Shown: piece by piece, positions 26,574 to 35,449 of the stretch
Layout: the number at the start of each line of letters is the position of its first letter
Position numbering within the stretch: position 1 is the stretch's first letter
Source of the DNA: an uncultured Prevotella sp.
GTDB lineage: Bacteria > Bacteroidota > Bacteroidia > Bacteroidales > Bacteroidaceae
NCBI GenBank assembly: GCA_947169685.1
Contig: CAMVQS010000006.1
Span: 1 to 61,200, forward strand
Direction of reading: 5' to 3'
Length of the DNA: 61,200 nucleotides
The notes under the pieces: generated by a model
Seen by the model: only the letters and a program-made list of their open reading frames with translations
Databases searched by the model: none
What the model was told of the DNA's origin: nothing
Program-made: the position numbers and the translations under genes

Positions 26574-28295
26574 TTAATTGCTGGCATCAAGCCAACCAGC
26601 CAACGCTACCAATGCAGCACTCCAGTTAATGGCGATCTCGTTGGAAGCGTAAGACTCCATAGCATCTACATAGGACTCATCAGGCTGCTTCGAGGTGTAC
26701 TTGACGCCAATCTCATGAGCATCCTGCTGGCCTGGGTTTGGTCCTCCCACCAGCATACCAGGGAACGGTGCCTCAACGCCATCGGCAGTGGAGAGACGGT
26801 GGTGTGGACGCATCGGACTCTTCACGCCAAAGCCCGTCACATAGCAATAGCCCGTAGCGTTACGGCCCAGGATGTAGTCCATGTTCTGCATGGCAGCCTT
26901 CAGGTATTTCGCATCCTTGGTCAACCGTTGGGCTGTAAGCAACACAACACCATTCACGCAGAACGTCTCCGACAGACAACCCCAGGCAAAGTCCTTCGGG
27001 TTATTTCCTGACGGGGTATTGAACGAACTGGTTGCCTGCGTACTCATCATGTGGTCACAATAATCCAAGAGCAGCTTCCGATTGACACTGGCTTGTTCGT
27101 CACCGTCGCAACGCAACCAGTCGAGACTGCCCAATCCTCCCACATTACCCCATGAGGGCACTACAAACGTCTGAGGCTGCAGACGTACAGCCACTTCGCG
27201 GAATATCGGGTCTTCTGTCAGCAGGTAGAGCTCCGTAGCTGCCCAGTATTGTTCGTCAGCAGCGCTTCCGTCACCATACTCACCCGTATTGACTGCCGGC
27301 TGGAACTCAGCATTCATCTTCCCCTGCGAGAACAAAGCCTGCGGATGCTCTTCTGCCCAGTGATAGGCAGCCAAAGCAGCACGGGTAGCATGTTCTGCAA
27401 AACAACAATAGTCCTTATTTCCTTTGTATATACGGGCTGCCTGTGCCATCACAGCAGCAAAGTCATAGCTGGCCGTCACACTCTTCTGAACCACATAACG
27501 CTGCTGGTTACATGCTGCAGGCATCACCATTCCTTCGAAGTTGGGCGTTGTCAGTTTGTGATAGACGCCTCCGTCGTAGGGGTCCTGCATGGTCAGCATC
27601 CATCGCAGGTTATACATCAGCTCGTCCAACAAGTCAGACGTCTGGTTGTCCTGTTCAGGAATGTTCACCTTCAGAGCGTCGTAATAGGCTTTGTTCTGTT
27701 CGTAGGAATAAAGCATCAATCCCACGGAGTAAGCCGAGTTGACGATGTACTTGTTAAAGTCGCCGGCATCGTACCAACCAAGTGGTGACGACAGCGTGCT
27801 GCCTGCAGGACGACCAGGTGAGACGGCTGACGGATGGATATAGACCAGCGTGTCAGCATGACCCAGCGGACGTGCCCACTGTCCTGCATACTTCGCGTCG
27901 ATAGCCATACCCGAACGGTTCAGGTAGAACGAATGGATGGCTCCAGCCGTCAGCTCACTCAAGGCCTTTGGCTTAATCACTATCGGCATTTTTTGCTTGC
28001 CGTATTCCAGCACATAACGGCCAGGAGCCGTAATGTTGCTGAAATCTACTACTGCACGGCGTTTCTTCGACCAAGGTGATACACTCGTCCTCACAAAGTT
28101 TGTCTTTCCGACCACCTTGCCGGTCTCCGCATTTCTTACGGTCAGTGTAACCTTTTTACCACCATTTTCAACTACAGCAATCTTCTCTTGCTGAGGATAG
28201 AATGCTACTTGATTCACTCTGATCATGTCACTCTGGGCATGCACACCGATGGCGCCCATCATGCCAAGCGACAAGGTTAATAGTAATTGCTTCAT
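26574..28295 (-). CDS. Secreted glycoside hydrolase family 9 enzyme (endoglucanase-like)
   Basis: 573 aa with a signal peptide ending at VHAQ. Residues ~23-110 form the cellulase N-terminal Ig-like domain (IRVNQVAFYPQQEKIAVV). The (alpha/alpha)6 catalytic domain has GWYDAGDFNKYIVNSAYSV with Asp176 and Asp179, and the acid residue Glu553 in YASNEIAINWSAAL. A His in the PHHRLSTADG segment is also a family hallmark. It hydrolyses beta-1,4-glucans or related linkages, probably in the periplasm or at the surface; no lipid anchor is visible. It lies 20 bp after the cca gene, so it may be transcribed with the tRNA genes. Confidence 0.93.
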   Translation of the reverse strand: MKQLLLTLSLGMMGAIGVHAQSDMIRVNQVAFYPQQEKIAVVENGGKKVTLTVRNAETGKVVGKTNFVRTSVSPWSKKRRAVVDFSNITAPGRYVLEYGKQKMPIVIKPKALSELTAGAIHSFYLNRSGMAIDAKYAGQWARPLGHADTLVYIHPSAVSPGRPAGSTLSSPLGWYDAGDFNKYIVNSAYSVGLMLYSYEQNKAYYDALKVNIPEQDNQTSDLLDELMYNLRWMLTMQDPYDGGVYHKLTTPNFEGMVMPAACNQQRYVVQKSVTASYDFAAVMAQAARIYKGNKDYCCFAEHATRAALAAYHWAEEHPQALFSQGKMNAEFQPAVNTGEYGDGSAADEQYWAATELYLLTEDPIFREVAVRLQPQTFVVPSWGNVGGLGSLDWLRCDGDEQASVNRKLLLDYCDHMMSTQATSSFNTPSGNNPKDFAWGCLSETFCVNGVVLLTAQRLTKDAKYLKAAMQNMDYILGRNATGYCYVTGFGVKSPMRPHHRLSTADGVEAPFPGMLVGGPNPGQQDAHEIGVKYTSKQPDESYVDAMESYASNEIAINWSAALVALAGWLDASN

Positions 28296-28315
28296 AGACT
28301 TATTATTATAAAATA

Positions 28316-29782
28316 TTATTTTTCCAATCCCATTTGCTTCGCTTTCTCCATGAGCAGCGCCATGAGCGGCTCACGCTCGTTGGGCACTCTGTTGTCAAGG
28401 ACGGCATCTTTCAGCGTCTGCTTCAAGATGCCCACCTCACGCGAGGGTTGCAAATGGAACAGCTCCATGATTTCATTGCCGTCGATGACTGGCTGCAACA
28501 GGCGTTTGTAGTCTTTTTCCTTCAGGTCGGCAAGTTTCTCACGCACCATGCGGAAGTTCTCCAGAAAGATTTTCTTCCTCACCTCGTTCTTGCTCGTGAT
28601 GTCAGCCTCGCAGAGTATCATCAGGTCGTCAATATCCTCACCAGCATCGTTCAACAAACGGCGCACGGCAGAGTCTGTCACCTCCTCATCGGCAATGGCA
28701 ATGGGACGCATGTGCAAATCCACCAGTTTCTGCACGTACCTCATTTTTGCATCCAACGGCAAGGCCATCCTTCGGAAAATCTGCGGGACCATCTTTGCTC
28801 CCACGAAGTTATGGTTATGGAACGTCCAACCTACGGCAGGGTCCCAGCGTTTCGTCTTTGTCTTGCCCACATCGTGCAAGAGGGCGGCCCAGCGGAGCCA
28901 AAGTGAAGAGTGAAAAGTGAACTTTTCACTTGAAACAACGTTCTCCAGCACCTCCAGCGTGTGGTAGAAGTTATTTTTGTGAGCCCGTCCGTTTTTCTTC
29001 TCCACGATGTCAAGGGCAGCCAGTTCGGGCAAGATAATTTGCAGCAAGCCAGAGCGTTGCAGATACTCAAGTCCAATGCTCGGATGCTGTGCCATCATGA
29101 TTTTGTTCATCTCCACACCAATGCGCTCCGCACTGATAATCCTGATACGGTCGGCCATGCGCTCCAAGGCCCTAAAGGTCTCATCCTCTATCTGGAAATT
29201 CAGTTGCGTAGCAAAGCGGATGCAACGTAACATACGCAGAGGGTCGTCCGAAAATGTGATATCAGGCTCCAGGGGCGTGGCGATGATGCCATCCTCCAGG
29301 TCAGCCAGTCCGTTAAACGGATCGACCAACTCACCAAACCTCTCCTTGTTCAGGCAGATAGCCATCGCATTGATGGTGAAGTCACGACGATTCTGGTCGT
29401 CCTCCAGCGTCCCGTCCTCCACAATGGGTTTGCGCGAGTCGTGGCTGTAGCTTTCCCTGCGGGCACCGACGAACTCTACTTCTCTCTCCTCTCTCCTCTC
29501 TCCTCTCTCCTCTATATATTTAACCTGCGCTGTCCCAAAGTTACGGAACACACTGAGGTGCGCCCTGCGTCCCAGTTTCTGCTTGAGAGCCTGAGCCACC
29601 TCTATGCCACTGCCTACCACCACGACGTCTATGTCGTCCGATGGACGTTCGAGGAAGATATCACGAACGTAGCCGCCCACCACATAGCATTCAAGCCCTA
29701 AGTGGTCGGCCACCTCACTAATCAGATGAAAAATCTCCTGATCAAGTATCTCTGCCAGTTCCTCGTCAGAATACAACTTCAT
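28316..29782 (-). CDS. cca: CCA tRNA nucleotidyltransferase with HD domain
   Basis: 488 aa. The head domain has [20 protein letters not shown], the class II nucleotidyltransferase GG/DxD site, and [11 protein letters not shown]. The C-terminal part carries an HD domain ([13 protein letters not shown]). It adds or repairs the 3' CCA end of tRNA. Two features are odd. A segment rich in Glu and Arg ([11 protein letters not shown]) is encoded by a 7-bp microsatellite at 29483-29513, where related enzymes have only a few residues before [11 protein letters not shown]. The stretch [10 protein letters not shown], before [11 protein letters not shown], is encoded by a perfect palindrome (28909-28930). 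It overlaps queF by 4 bp. Confidence 0.92.
   Translation of the reverse strand: MKLYSDEELAEILDQEIFHLISEVADHLGLECYVVGGYVRDIFLERPSDDIDVVVVGSGIEVAQALKQKLGRRAHLSVFRNFGTAQVKYIEERGERREEREVEFVGARRESYSHDSRKPIVEDGTLEDDQNRRDFTINAMAICLNKERFGELVDPFNGLADLEDGIIATPLEPDITFSDDPLRMLRCIRFATQLNFQIEDETFRALERMADRIRIISAERIGVEMNKIMMAQHPSIGLEYLQRSGLLQIILPELAALDIVEKKNGRAHKNNFYHTLEVLENVVSSEKFTFHSSLWLRWAALLHDVGKTKTKRWDPAVGWTFHNHNFVGAKMVPQIFRRMALPLDAKMRYVQKLVDLHMRPIAIADEEVTDSAVRRLLNDAGEDIDDLMILCEADITSKNEVRKKIFLENFRMVREKLADLKEKDYKRLLQPVIDGNEIMELFHLQPSREVGILKQTLKDAVLDNRVPNEREPLMALLMEKAKQMGLEK
28909..28930. repeat. 22-bp perfect palindrome inside cca
   Basis: AGTGAAAAGT, a 2-nt centre, then ACTTTTCACT. Neighbouring bases continue the GTGAA pattern. 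It encodes part of a loop before the HD motif. Confidence 0.75.
29483..29513. repeat. 7-bp microsatellite inside cca (4 full units)
   Basis: TCTCTCC is repeated four times in tandem and followed by TCT. The unit length is not a multiple of three, so gain or loss of one unit would shift the cca reading frame. The encoded peptide is Glu/Arg-rich. Confidence 0.9.
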
Positions 29783-30240
29783 AACATCTGGTGCTTAAGC
29801 AGTCGTTCCTCAGCCATCCGCTCGTACTTCGTACCTGGGCGTCCATAGTTGGCAAAAGGATAGATGCTGATACCGCCACGAGGGGTGAACAGTCCCGTCA
29901 CCTCGATATAGCGGGGATCCATCAGCTTCACAAGGTCCTTCATGATGATGTTGACACAGTCCTCATGGAAGTCACCATGATTACGGAAAGAGAAGAGATA
30001 GAGCTTGAGGCTCTTCGACTCCACCATCCGCACGTCAGGAATATACATAATCTTGATTTCTGCAAAGTCGGGCTGACCCGTAATGGGGCACAACGACGTA
30101 AACTCGGGACAGTTGAACTGCACCCAGTAGTCGTTCTCCTGATGCTTGTTCACAAACGTTTCCAGCACCTCTGGGGCGTAATCCATGCGGTACTCGGTCT
30201 TGCGGCCCAGCTGTTGCAGGCCTTCTTGTTCTCTGTTCAT
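29779..30240 (-). CDS. queF: NADPH-dependent preQ0 reductase (QueF)
   Basis: 153 aa, the short type I (YkvM-like) length. The family motif [20 protein letters not shown] is complete. [18 protein letters not shown] holds the active-site Cys and Asp. It reduces 7-cyano-7-deazaguanine to preQ1 in queuosine synthesis, in the cytoplasm. It overlaps both neighbours by 4 bp (queuosine-precursor transporter upstream, cca downstream), so the three genes are translationally coupled in a tRNA-modification operon. Confidence 0.96.
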   Translation of the reverse strand: MNREQEGLQQLGRKTEYRMDYAPEVLETFVNKHQENDYWVQFNCPEFTSLCPITGQPDFAEIKIMYIPDVRMVESKSLKLYLFSFRNHGDFHEDCVNIIMKDLVKLMDPRYIEVTGLFTPRGGISIYPFANYGRPGTKYERMAEERLLKHQML

Positions 30241-30926
30241 AGCTTGAGAATGTTAAAGATGTTGTAACTGATATCACGGTCGAAGACGTCCTCGTGGTCA
30301 TGGGCCTTGGTGAAGGCTACCACACGGATGGTAACGGGCAGTACGACTATTTCATAAAGCGTCTTCAGCGTCACCTGCGAGATGACCAGCGAGGGCATCT
30401 GCTCCCAGGGAATGACGCCACCCAACGCTAGCGGGAAGAAGATGACGGAGTCGGTCAGTTCACCGGATACGGTACTGAGGATAGCACGTGCCGAGAAGTT
30501 ACGACCACCCGAAGAGACCTTCATCTTACTCATGACGTAGGCATTGACAAACGAGCCTGTCAGGAAGGCAATAAACGAAGCCAGCGCGATACGCGGAGCC
30601 AGTCCGAAGATGCTATGGAAAGCCTCATCGCCTCCCCACCAGGGTGCTCCTGGAATGGCGTCGGCCAAGGCTCCGAAGAGCACAAAGAGGAAGTTCATGG
30701 CGAAGCCCATCCAGATGAGCATACGCGTACGACGATAGCCCCACACCTCACACACCACATCATTGATGATGTAGGAGACAGGAAACACGATGAGACCTGC
30801 CGTCACATTGACAGGGCCAATGGATATCTGCTTTGTTTCCAATACGTTTGCCGTAATCAGGCAGACACAGAACAGTGTGCCGAAAAGCATAAACAGCACA
30901 CTGACCTTTTGATTTTCTTTTTGCAT
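30237..30926 (-). CDS. yhhQ: Queuosine-precursor transporter (YhhQ/VUT family)
   Basis: 229 aa from the ATG at 30926; a longer reading frame runs upstream to 31037 through the promoter-like hairpin and is rejected. About six membrane helices. [42 protein letters not shown] and [19 protein letters not shown] are signature segments of the family. YhhQ-type proteins take up preQ0/preQ1, which agrees with the coupled queF. Inner membrane. Confidence 0.92.
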   Translation of the reverse strand: MQKENQKVSVLFMLFGTLFCVCLITANVLETKQISIGPVNVTAGLIVFPVSYIINDVVCEVWGYRRTRMLIWMGFAMNFLFVLFGALADAIPGAPWWGGDEAFHSIFGLAPRIALASFIAFLTGSFVNAYVMSKMKVSSGGRNFSARAILSTVSGELTDSVIFFPLALGGVIPWEQMPSLVISQVTLKTLYEIVVLPVTIRVVAFTKAHDHEDVFDRDISYNIFNILKL

Positions 30927-30954
30927 TGTTCTTGTTTTGTTAAAGGGGGTTGCG

Positions 30955-31006
30955 CAAGGATGGTGCAAGCCGAGAGCAATCGAACTTGTTCGAAATTGCC
31001 GAGGCG
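30955..31006 (-). promoter_or_regulatory. Hairpin plus degenerate promoter upstream of yhhQ
   Basis: On the minus strand GCCTCG is followed by a hairpin (30976-30999, outer GCAA/TTGC, inner CGAAC/GTTCG), then CTCTCGGCTTGCAC and CATCCTTG (30955-30962), a weak -7 match. The order resembles the hairpin-linked promoters elsewhere in the window. Confidence 0.4.
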
Positions 31007-31059
31007 CAGCCCATGCTCGCGGGCGTAAAGCCTGCAAGGACCCCTATCTGTGATTTATC

Positions 31060-32343
31060 TTAAATCTGATCCAGCGCCTGACGGATATCTGCAAGAATAT
31101 CCTCAACGTCCTCGATACCCACAGAGAGACGAATCAGGTCGGGAGCCACGCCAGCCTCACGCAGCTGCTCGTCAGAAAGCTGACGATGGGTGTGCGAAGC
31201 AGGATGCAGCACACAAGTACGTGCATCGGCCACATGAGTGACGATGGCAATCATCTGCAGCGAGTCCATGAACTTCACTGCTGTTTCACGCGTACCTTTC
31301 AGTCCAAAGGCAATGACACCACAAGAGCCGTTAGGCAGGTATTTCTGTGCCAGCTCATGACACTCATCACCTGGCAGTCCGCTATAGTGTACCCATGCCA
31401 CACGCTCATCCTGCTTCAGGAACTCTGCCACGCGCTGCGCATTCTCGCAGTGACGCTGCATACGCAGATGGAGCGTCTCCAAACCGAGGTTCAGCAGGAA
31501 CGAGTTTTGCGGACCAGGAATGCTGCCGAGGTCACGCATCAGCTGCGCCACGAGCTTCGTCATATAGGCCATCTTACCAAACTTCTTCGTGTAGGTCAGT
31601 CCGTGGTATGACTCATCAGGCGTGCAGAGACCGGGGAACTTATCCGCATGGGCATCCCAGTCGAAGTTGCCACTATCCACGACACAACCACCCACCTGTG
31701 TGGCATGTCCGTCCATGTACTTCGTCGTAGAATGTGTCACGATGTCGGCACCCCACTCGAAGGGACGGCAGTTGATGGGCGTGGGGAAGGTGTTATCCAC
31801 AATGAGGGGCACACCGTGCTTGTGGGCGATGCGTGCGAACTTCTCAATATCAAGCACCTTACAGCCCGGGTTCGAGATGGTCTCACCAAAGAGCGCCTTC
31901 GTATTCGGACGGAAAGCAGCCGAGATCTCCTCCTCGCTGGCCTCCTGGCTGACGAACGTACACTCGATGCCGAGCTTCTTCAGCGTCACGCCAAACAGGT
32001 TATACGTTCCACCATAGATTTCGTTGGAGGTAACGAAATGGTCGCCAGCCTCACAGATATTGAAGATGGCATAGAAGTTGGCAGCCTGACCACTCGACGT
32101 CAGCATAGCCCCTACTCCACCCTCCAGGGCAGCTATCTTACTGGCCACGGCATCGTTGGTGGGGTTCTGCAGACGAGTATAGAAGTAGCCCTCCTTCTTC
32201 AGGTCGAAGAGGTCGGCCATTTCTTCCGTATTGTCATACTTGAATGTTGTGCTTTGCACGATAGGCAGCACGCGGGGATCACCATTCTTCGGTTTCCATC
32301 CAGCCTGTACACAGAGCGTCGCTCTCTTTAGTTTCTTTTCCAT
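31060..32343 (-). CDS. metY: O-acetylhomoserine aminocarboxypropyltransferase / cysteine synthase
   Basis: 427 aa, PLP-dependent Cys/Met metabolism family. LPIVQSTTFKYDN, YTRLQNPTND and LEGGVGAMLTSSGQAA match the N-terminal part. VDNTFPTPINCRPFEWGADI leads to the PLP lysine in HSTTKYMDGHATQVGG. The C-terminus has DARTCVLHPASHTHRQL and IRLSVGIEDVEDILAD. It makes homocysteine from O-acetylhomoserine and sulfide, or cysteine from O-acetylserine, in the cytoplasm. It is transcribed alone from a promoter divergent from the GH2 gene. Confidence 0.93.
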   Translation of the reverse strand: MEKKLKRATLCVQAGWKPKNGDPRVLPIVQSTTFKYDNTEEMADLFDLKKEGYFYTRLQNPTNDAVASKIAALEGGVGAMLTSSGQAANFYAIFNICEAGDHFVTSNEIYGGTYNLFGVTLKKLGIECTFVSQEASEEEISAAFRPNTKALFGETISNPGCKVLDIEKFARIAHKHGVPLIVDNTFPTPINCRPFEWGADIVTHSTTKYMDGHATQVGGCVVDSGNFDWDAHADKFPGLCTPDESYHGLTYTKKFGKMAYMTKLVAQLMRDLGSIPGPQNSFLLNLGLETLHLRMQRHCENAQRVAEFLKQDERVAWVHYSGLPGDECHELAQKYLPNGSCGVIAFGLKGTRETAVKFMDSLQMIAIVTHVADARTCVLHPASHTHRQLSDEQLREAGVAPDLIRLSVGIEDVEDILADIRQALDQI

Positions 32344-32351
32344 ATCGGCTG

Positions 32352-32380
32352 CAAAGGTACAAAAAAATTATTAATATCAA
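32352..32380 (-). promoter_or_regulatory. Promoter of metY
   Basis: Minus-strand TACCTTTG (32352-32359) with TTG at 32378-32380, 18-bp spacer; the -7 box is only 8 bp before the ATG. A plus-strand TACCTTTG also occurs at 32403-32410. Confidence 0.6.
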
Positions 32381-32421
32381 TTGTCAATTATCAATTATTT
32401 TGTACCTTTGACCATGTCGAA

Positions 32422-32493
32422 GGTACTTTCGTTCGGAAAAGCAAAGAAAAACAAATTTTCCTTTTGCTTTTCGCTCACTTATTCGTACCTTTG
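32422..32493 (+). promoter_or_regulatory. Hairpin-linked promoter of the GH2 gene
   Basis: GGTACTTTCGTTCG is followed by a 10-bp hairpin, GAAAAGCAAA (32436-32445) with TTTGCTTTTC (32463-32472). CTCACTTATTCG and TACCTTTG (32486-32493) follow. TTTTG in the right arm lies 19 bp before the -7 box and could be the -33 element, so folding would compete with promoter recognition. Confidence 0.7.
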
Positions 32494-32534
32494 TCAACGG
32501 AATATTACGACTTACAAACATAAATTGACAACAA

Positions 32535-34346
32535 ATGAAAGTAAAAAGACTATTGACCATTGTTTCCCTGTTTATGCTAACAGGTGCCGCATTCGCACAA
32601 AATGAGGTACCTGCTCCCCAAAACGTGTATGCACGCCAACACCTCTCACTGAACGGCGACTGGAACTATTTTGTCGATGTTCAGGAGCAAGGCTATTACG
32701 ACTACCGCATGAAACCCACGTCATGGGGATATTTCCTCAATGCCAAGCCCCAACAACCGTCTGACCTGGTTGAGTATGACTTCGACGCCTCGCCCACGAT
32801 GCACGTGCCAGGCGACTGGAACACGCAGGACGAACGACTCCTCTTCTACGAGGGAACAGTATGGATGAAGCGTGACTTCGACTACACCCCACAAGAGGGA
32901 CGGCGGGCATTGCTCTACTTCGGAGCGGTGAACTACGAAGCCATTGTCTTTGTCAACGGCAAGCTCTCCGGCAAGCACGTCGGAGGATTCACCCCTTTCT
33001 GCTACGACGTGACCGACCAGCTGAAAGCAGGAAAGAACTTTGTCATCGTAAAGATAGACAACAAACGCCATCAGGACAATGTCCCCACGCGCAACTTCGA
33101 CTGGTGGAACTACGGTGGCATCACCCGCGACGTGCTGCTCGTCAGCATCCCGGAGGTTAGCATCGATGACTATTCGCTTCAGCTGATGAAGGAGGTCAAG
33201 GGAAAGAAGCGTACGCTGGCTTTCTCACTGGCCTTGAACCGTCAGGAGGCAAATCGTGAGATCACCCTCTCCGTTCCCGAGTTGAAGATCAAACAAAAAT
33301 ACAAGACAGATGCCGAAGGACATGTGAAGGCCCAGCTCCACGTTTCCAGTTCTCGACTGCAACTATGGTCGCCCGACTCCCCTAAATTATATAAGGTAGA
33401 GATTACGCAGGGCGATGAGCGCATCCGCGACGAAATAGGCTTCCGTACCATTGAGACACGCGGACGCCAGCTGCTGCTCAACGGCAAACCCATTTTCCTT
33501 CGCGGAGTCTGTGCCCACGAGGAGACAGCCTACACCAACCGTCGCTGCAACAGCGCTGCCGACGCTGACACGCTCCTCTCATGGGCCCGCGAATTAGGCT
33601 GTAACTTCATCCGCCTGGCACACTATCCACACAATGAACATGCCGTGCGCGAGGCCGAGCGGCAGGGATTCCTGCTCTGGTCGGAGATTCCCGTCTATTG
33701 GACCATCTCGTGGCAGAATGCCGACACCTACGCCAATGCAGAGCAGCAGCTGCGCGACATGATCAGACGCGACCATAACCGTGCTGCCATCATCATCTGG
33801 TCACTGGCCAACGAGACGCCCCATAGCACCCCGCGCGACAAGTTCCTCAGCGGTCTGGCCACCACAGCACGTGGGCTGGACAGCACCCGACTCATCTCCA
33901 TGGCCATGGAGGTGACAGGAGCCTCGAACTACCTGAACCGACTGCAGGACAACATGAACCAATACGTCGATGTGGTCAGCTTCAACCAGTACATCGGCTG
34001 GTACCGCGATGTCAACGACGCCCCGAAGATGCGCTGGGAGATACCTTACGAGAAGCCCGTCATCATCAGTGAGTTCGGTGGAGGCGCCAAGGCAGGCTAT
34101 CATGGAACCAAAGACCAGCGCTGGACCGAGGAGTTCCAGGAGAACCTCTACCGTGAGAATCTGGCCATGCTCGAGAAGATTGAAGGCTTGAGCGGCACCT
34201 GTCCGTGGGTACTCAAGGACTTCCGCTCCCCCCGCCGTCCATTGCCCGGCGTCCAAGACATGTTCAACCGCAAGGGACTGGTGTCTGACCAAGGACAGCG
34301 CAAACGGGCCTTCTACGTGTTGCAGGAATGGTATAAAGGGAAATAA
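32535..34346 (+). CDS. Secreted glycoside hydrolase family 2 (beta-galactosidase/glucuronidase type)
   Basis: 603 aa with a signal peptide ending at AFAQ. The sugar-binding domain starts at LSLNGDWNYFVD; an Ig-like domain follows (~200-300); the TIM barrel begins near RGVCAHEE. The acid/base is Glu427 in IIWSLANETP and the nucleophile Glu513 in PVIISEFGGGAKAG, both conserved in GH2. NFIRLAHYPHNE is also typical. It cleaves beta-linked galactosides, glucuronides or mannosides; the exact sugar is not readable. Single gene with a terminator directly after it. Confidence 0.92.
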   Translation: MKVKRLLTIVSLFMLTGAAFAQNEVPAPQNVYARQHLSLNGDWNYFVDVQEQGYYDYRMKPTSWGYFLNAKPQQPSDLVEYDFDASPTMHVPGDWNTQDERLLFYEGTVWMKRDFDYTPQEGRRALLYFGAVNYEAIVFVNGKLSGKHVGGFTPFCYDVTDQLKAGKNFVIVKIDNKRHQDNVPTRNFDWWNYGGITRDVLLVSIPEVSIDDYSLQLMKEVKGKKRTLAFSLALNRQEANREITLSVPELKIKQKYKTDAEGHVKAQLHVSSSRLQLWSPDSPKLYKVEITQGDERIRDEIGFRTIETRGRQLLLNGKPIFLRGVCAHEETAYTNRRCNSAADADTLLSWARELGCNFIRLAHYPHNEHAVREAERQGFLLWSEIPVYWTISWQNADTYANAEQQLRDMIRRDHNRAAIIIWSLANETPHSTPRDKFLSGLATTARGLDSTRLISMAMEVTGASNYLNRLQDNMNQYVDVVSFNQYIGWYRDVNDAPKMRWEIPYEKPVIISEFGGGAKAGYHGTKDQRWTEEFQENLYRENLAMLEKIEGLSGTCPWVLKDFRSPRRPLPGVQDMFNRKGLVSDQGQRKRAFYVLQEWYKGK

Positions 34347-34350
34347 AAAA

Positions 34351-34383
34351 GAATCGGCTGGCGTGAATTGTGCCAGCCGATTC
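34351..34383. terminator. Terminator of the GH2 gene
   Basis: GAATCGGCTGGC pairs with GCCAGCCGATTC around a 9-nt loop, directly after the stop codon. An A-run precedes it, so it may also serve minus-strand transcripts. Confidence 0.8.
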
Positions 34384-34387
34384 TCTG

Positions 34388-34444
34388 TTACTTAGGAACG
34401 ATCTTGATTTTCAGTTTCTTCAGCAGCTGTGCCACGTGGCGGTC
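34388..34444 (-). pseudogene. Possible C-terminal gene remnant
   Basis: Minus-strand reading gives DRHVAQLLKKLKIKIVPK and a stop, with an in-frame TAG just upstream. The text looks like a natural protein end and the GH2 terminator follows it on that strand. Too short to assign; could be chance. Confidence 0.2.
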
Positions 34445-34463
34445 GGGCTATGGGGTTAACTCG

Positions 34464-34892
34464 CTATTGTTCGAACTCAATATTCAGCCTATTGAACAGC
34501 TCTTTTGGTGTTACAACAGCATCGTCGCCAAAATCAAAATCTTTTTTATTACGAGTGACAATATAGTCTGCACCAGCATTAATTGCTGAGAAATATTGTG
34601 CCTCGTCTTCAAAATCATTGCTTTTATGTTGTAAACATTGGTCAATAACTGACTCTCCTATTGAAACAATAGTAATAAGAGGCCGAATATTGTTAAACGC
34701 ATCTAGAATATCTGACATATCATAATGCAACCGTCGTAACACATAGACTACGTTGATGACGGTTAAGTCAGAAACTTGTATGTCTATTTCGTGATTATCT
34801 GCTAACTGGAAAAGAGCTATTGCATCATCAGCAAAAGGCTCTCTTCCAGATAAGAAGTCAATAACAATATTTGTGTCAAGAAAAACTTTCAT
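34464..34892 (-). CDS. PIN-domain ribonuclease toxin (VapC-like, PIN_3 type)
   Basis: 142 aa. MKVFLDTNIVIDFLSGREP holds the first catalytic Asp (Asp6). VSDLTVINVVYVLRR is the second conserved helix; it has Asn where many VapC have Glu, as in the PIN_3 subgroup. NDFEDEAQYFSAINAGADYI and VTRNKKDF complete the acidic site. It overlaps the upstream small gene by 4 bp, the usual antitoxin-toxin coupling. Predicted to cleave RNA when free of antitoxin. The block is AT-rich relative to the GH genes on both sides. Confidence 0.87.
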   Translation of the reverse strand: MKVFLDTNIVIDFLSGREPFADDAIALFQLADNHEIDIQVSDLTVINVVYVLRRLHYDMSDILDAFNNIRPLITIVSIGESVIDQCLQHKSNDFEDEAQYFSAINAGADYIVTRNKKDFDFGDDAVVTPKELFNRLNIEFEQ

Positions 34893-35149
34893 AATGTCTG
34901 ATAGTCTTTCATTAATGCATCAGCCTTTAAATCCTTGTAGTCAACGTCGGCAGGCACGACAAAACGACCAGACATCTGACGAATACGCTTGGTTATCCTA
35001 ACTTTACGTGAAGCCGTATTATTCACAGTTCCACGGTTACGTGCGTGTGATGCTAAGCGCCCCACGTACTTGGAAATATTTTCCAACATGTCAATGCTTA
35101 ACACATCAAGGTCAGCATTGATGGATGTGCGAAGTTCTATTGCTGTCAT
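34889..35149 (-). CDS. Putative antitoxin of the PIN toxin
   Basis: 86 aa. ELRTSINADLDVLSIDMLEN looks like the helical start of antitoxins found with PIN_3 toxins; the middle is basic (KVRITKRIRQ) and the end acidic (VPADVDYKDLKADALMKDYQ). Identification rests mainly on position: it precedes the toxin, overlaps it by 4 bp and has its own promoter. The DNA-binding fold is not obvious. Confidence 0.7.
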   Translation of the reverse strand: MTAIELRTSINADLDVLSIDMLENISKYVGRLASHARNRGTVNNTASRKVRITKRIRQMSGRFVVPADVDYKDLKADALMKDYQTL

Positions 35150-35174
35150 ACGCTTATTTATTTGTTTACGCCTG

Positions 35175-35205
35175 CAAATGTACTAAAAAGCAAGAACAAA
35201 ACAAA
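35175..35205 (-). promoter_or_regulatory. Promoter of the toxin-antitoxin pair
   Basis: Minus-strand TACATTTG (35175-35182) and TTTG (35202-35205), 19-bp spacer, 25 bp before the antitoxin ATG. Confidence 0.7.
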
Positions 35206-35211
35206 ATTTAT

Positions 35212-35416
35212 TTACTTATTTTTGTCAAAACTTATGTTTAGTGTCATATTAAGGGTTTCGGCTATACGTTCTAATTGAGAGATTGTAACATTTTTCTTAC
35301 CTGAGGAAATAGCGTTTAAATAAGATTTCTTGACTCCTAGCCGTTCGGCCAGTTCTGTTTCACTCATGTTTTTTCCATAAGGCTTTCTTCAATCCAATCT
35401 TTGTTTCCTTTTTCAT
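35212..35416 (-). pseudogene. Frameshifted XRE-type HTH regulator
   Basis: From ATG 35416 the text reads MKKETKIGLKKALWKK and then stops. A second frame beginning at 35367 continues MSETELAERLGVKKSYLNAI, ISSGKKNVTISQLERIAETL and ends at 35212. Together they make a normal five-helix XRE domain of about 69 residues. The break falls at a run of six A (35369-35374 on the plus strand as T). Either a one-base frameshift mutation, a slippery site, or a sequencing error. Alone, the 51-residue downstream ORF lacks helix 1. Confidence 0.65.
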
Positions 35417-35449
35417 AATTACTTTAAAGTTTTATTGTTATACAAAACA

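Noticed and set aside
30927..31059. preQ1 riboswitch upstream of yhhQ-queF
   Set aside because: The region has a hairpin, but I cannot see the short C/A-rich pseudoknot pattern of preQ1-I or a preQ1-II layout. It fits the promoter-hairpin family better.
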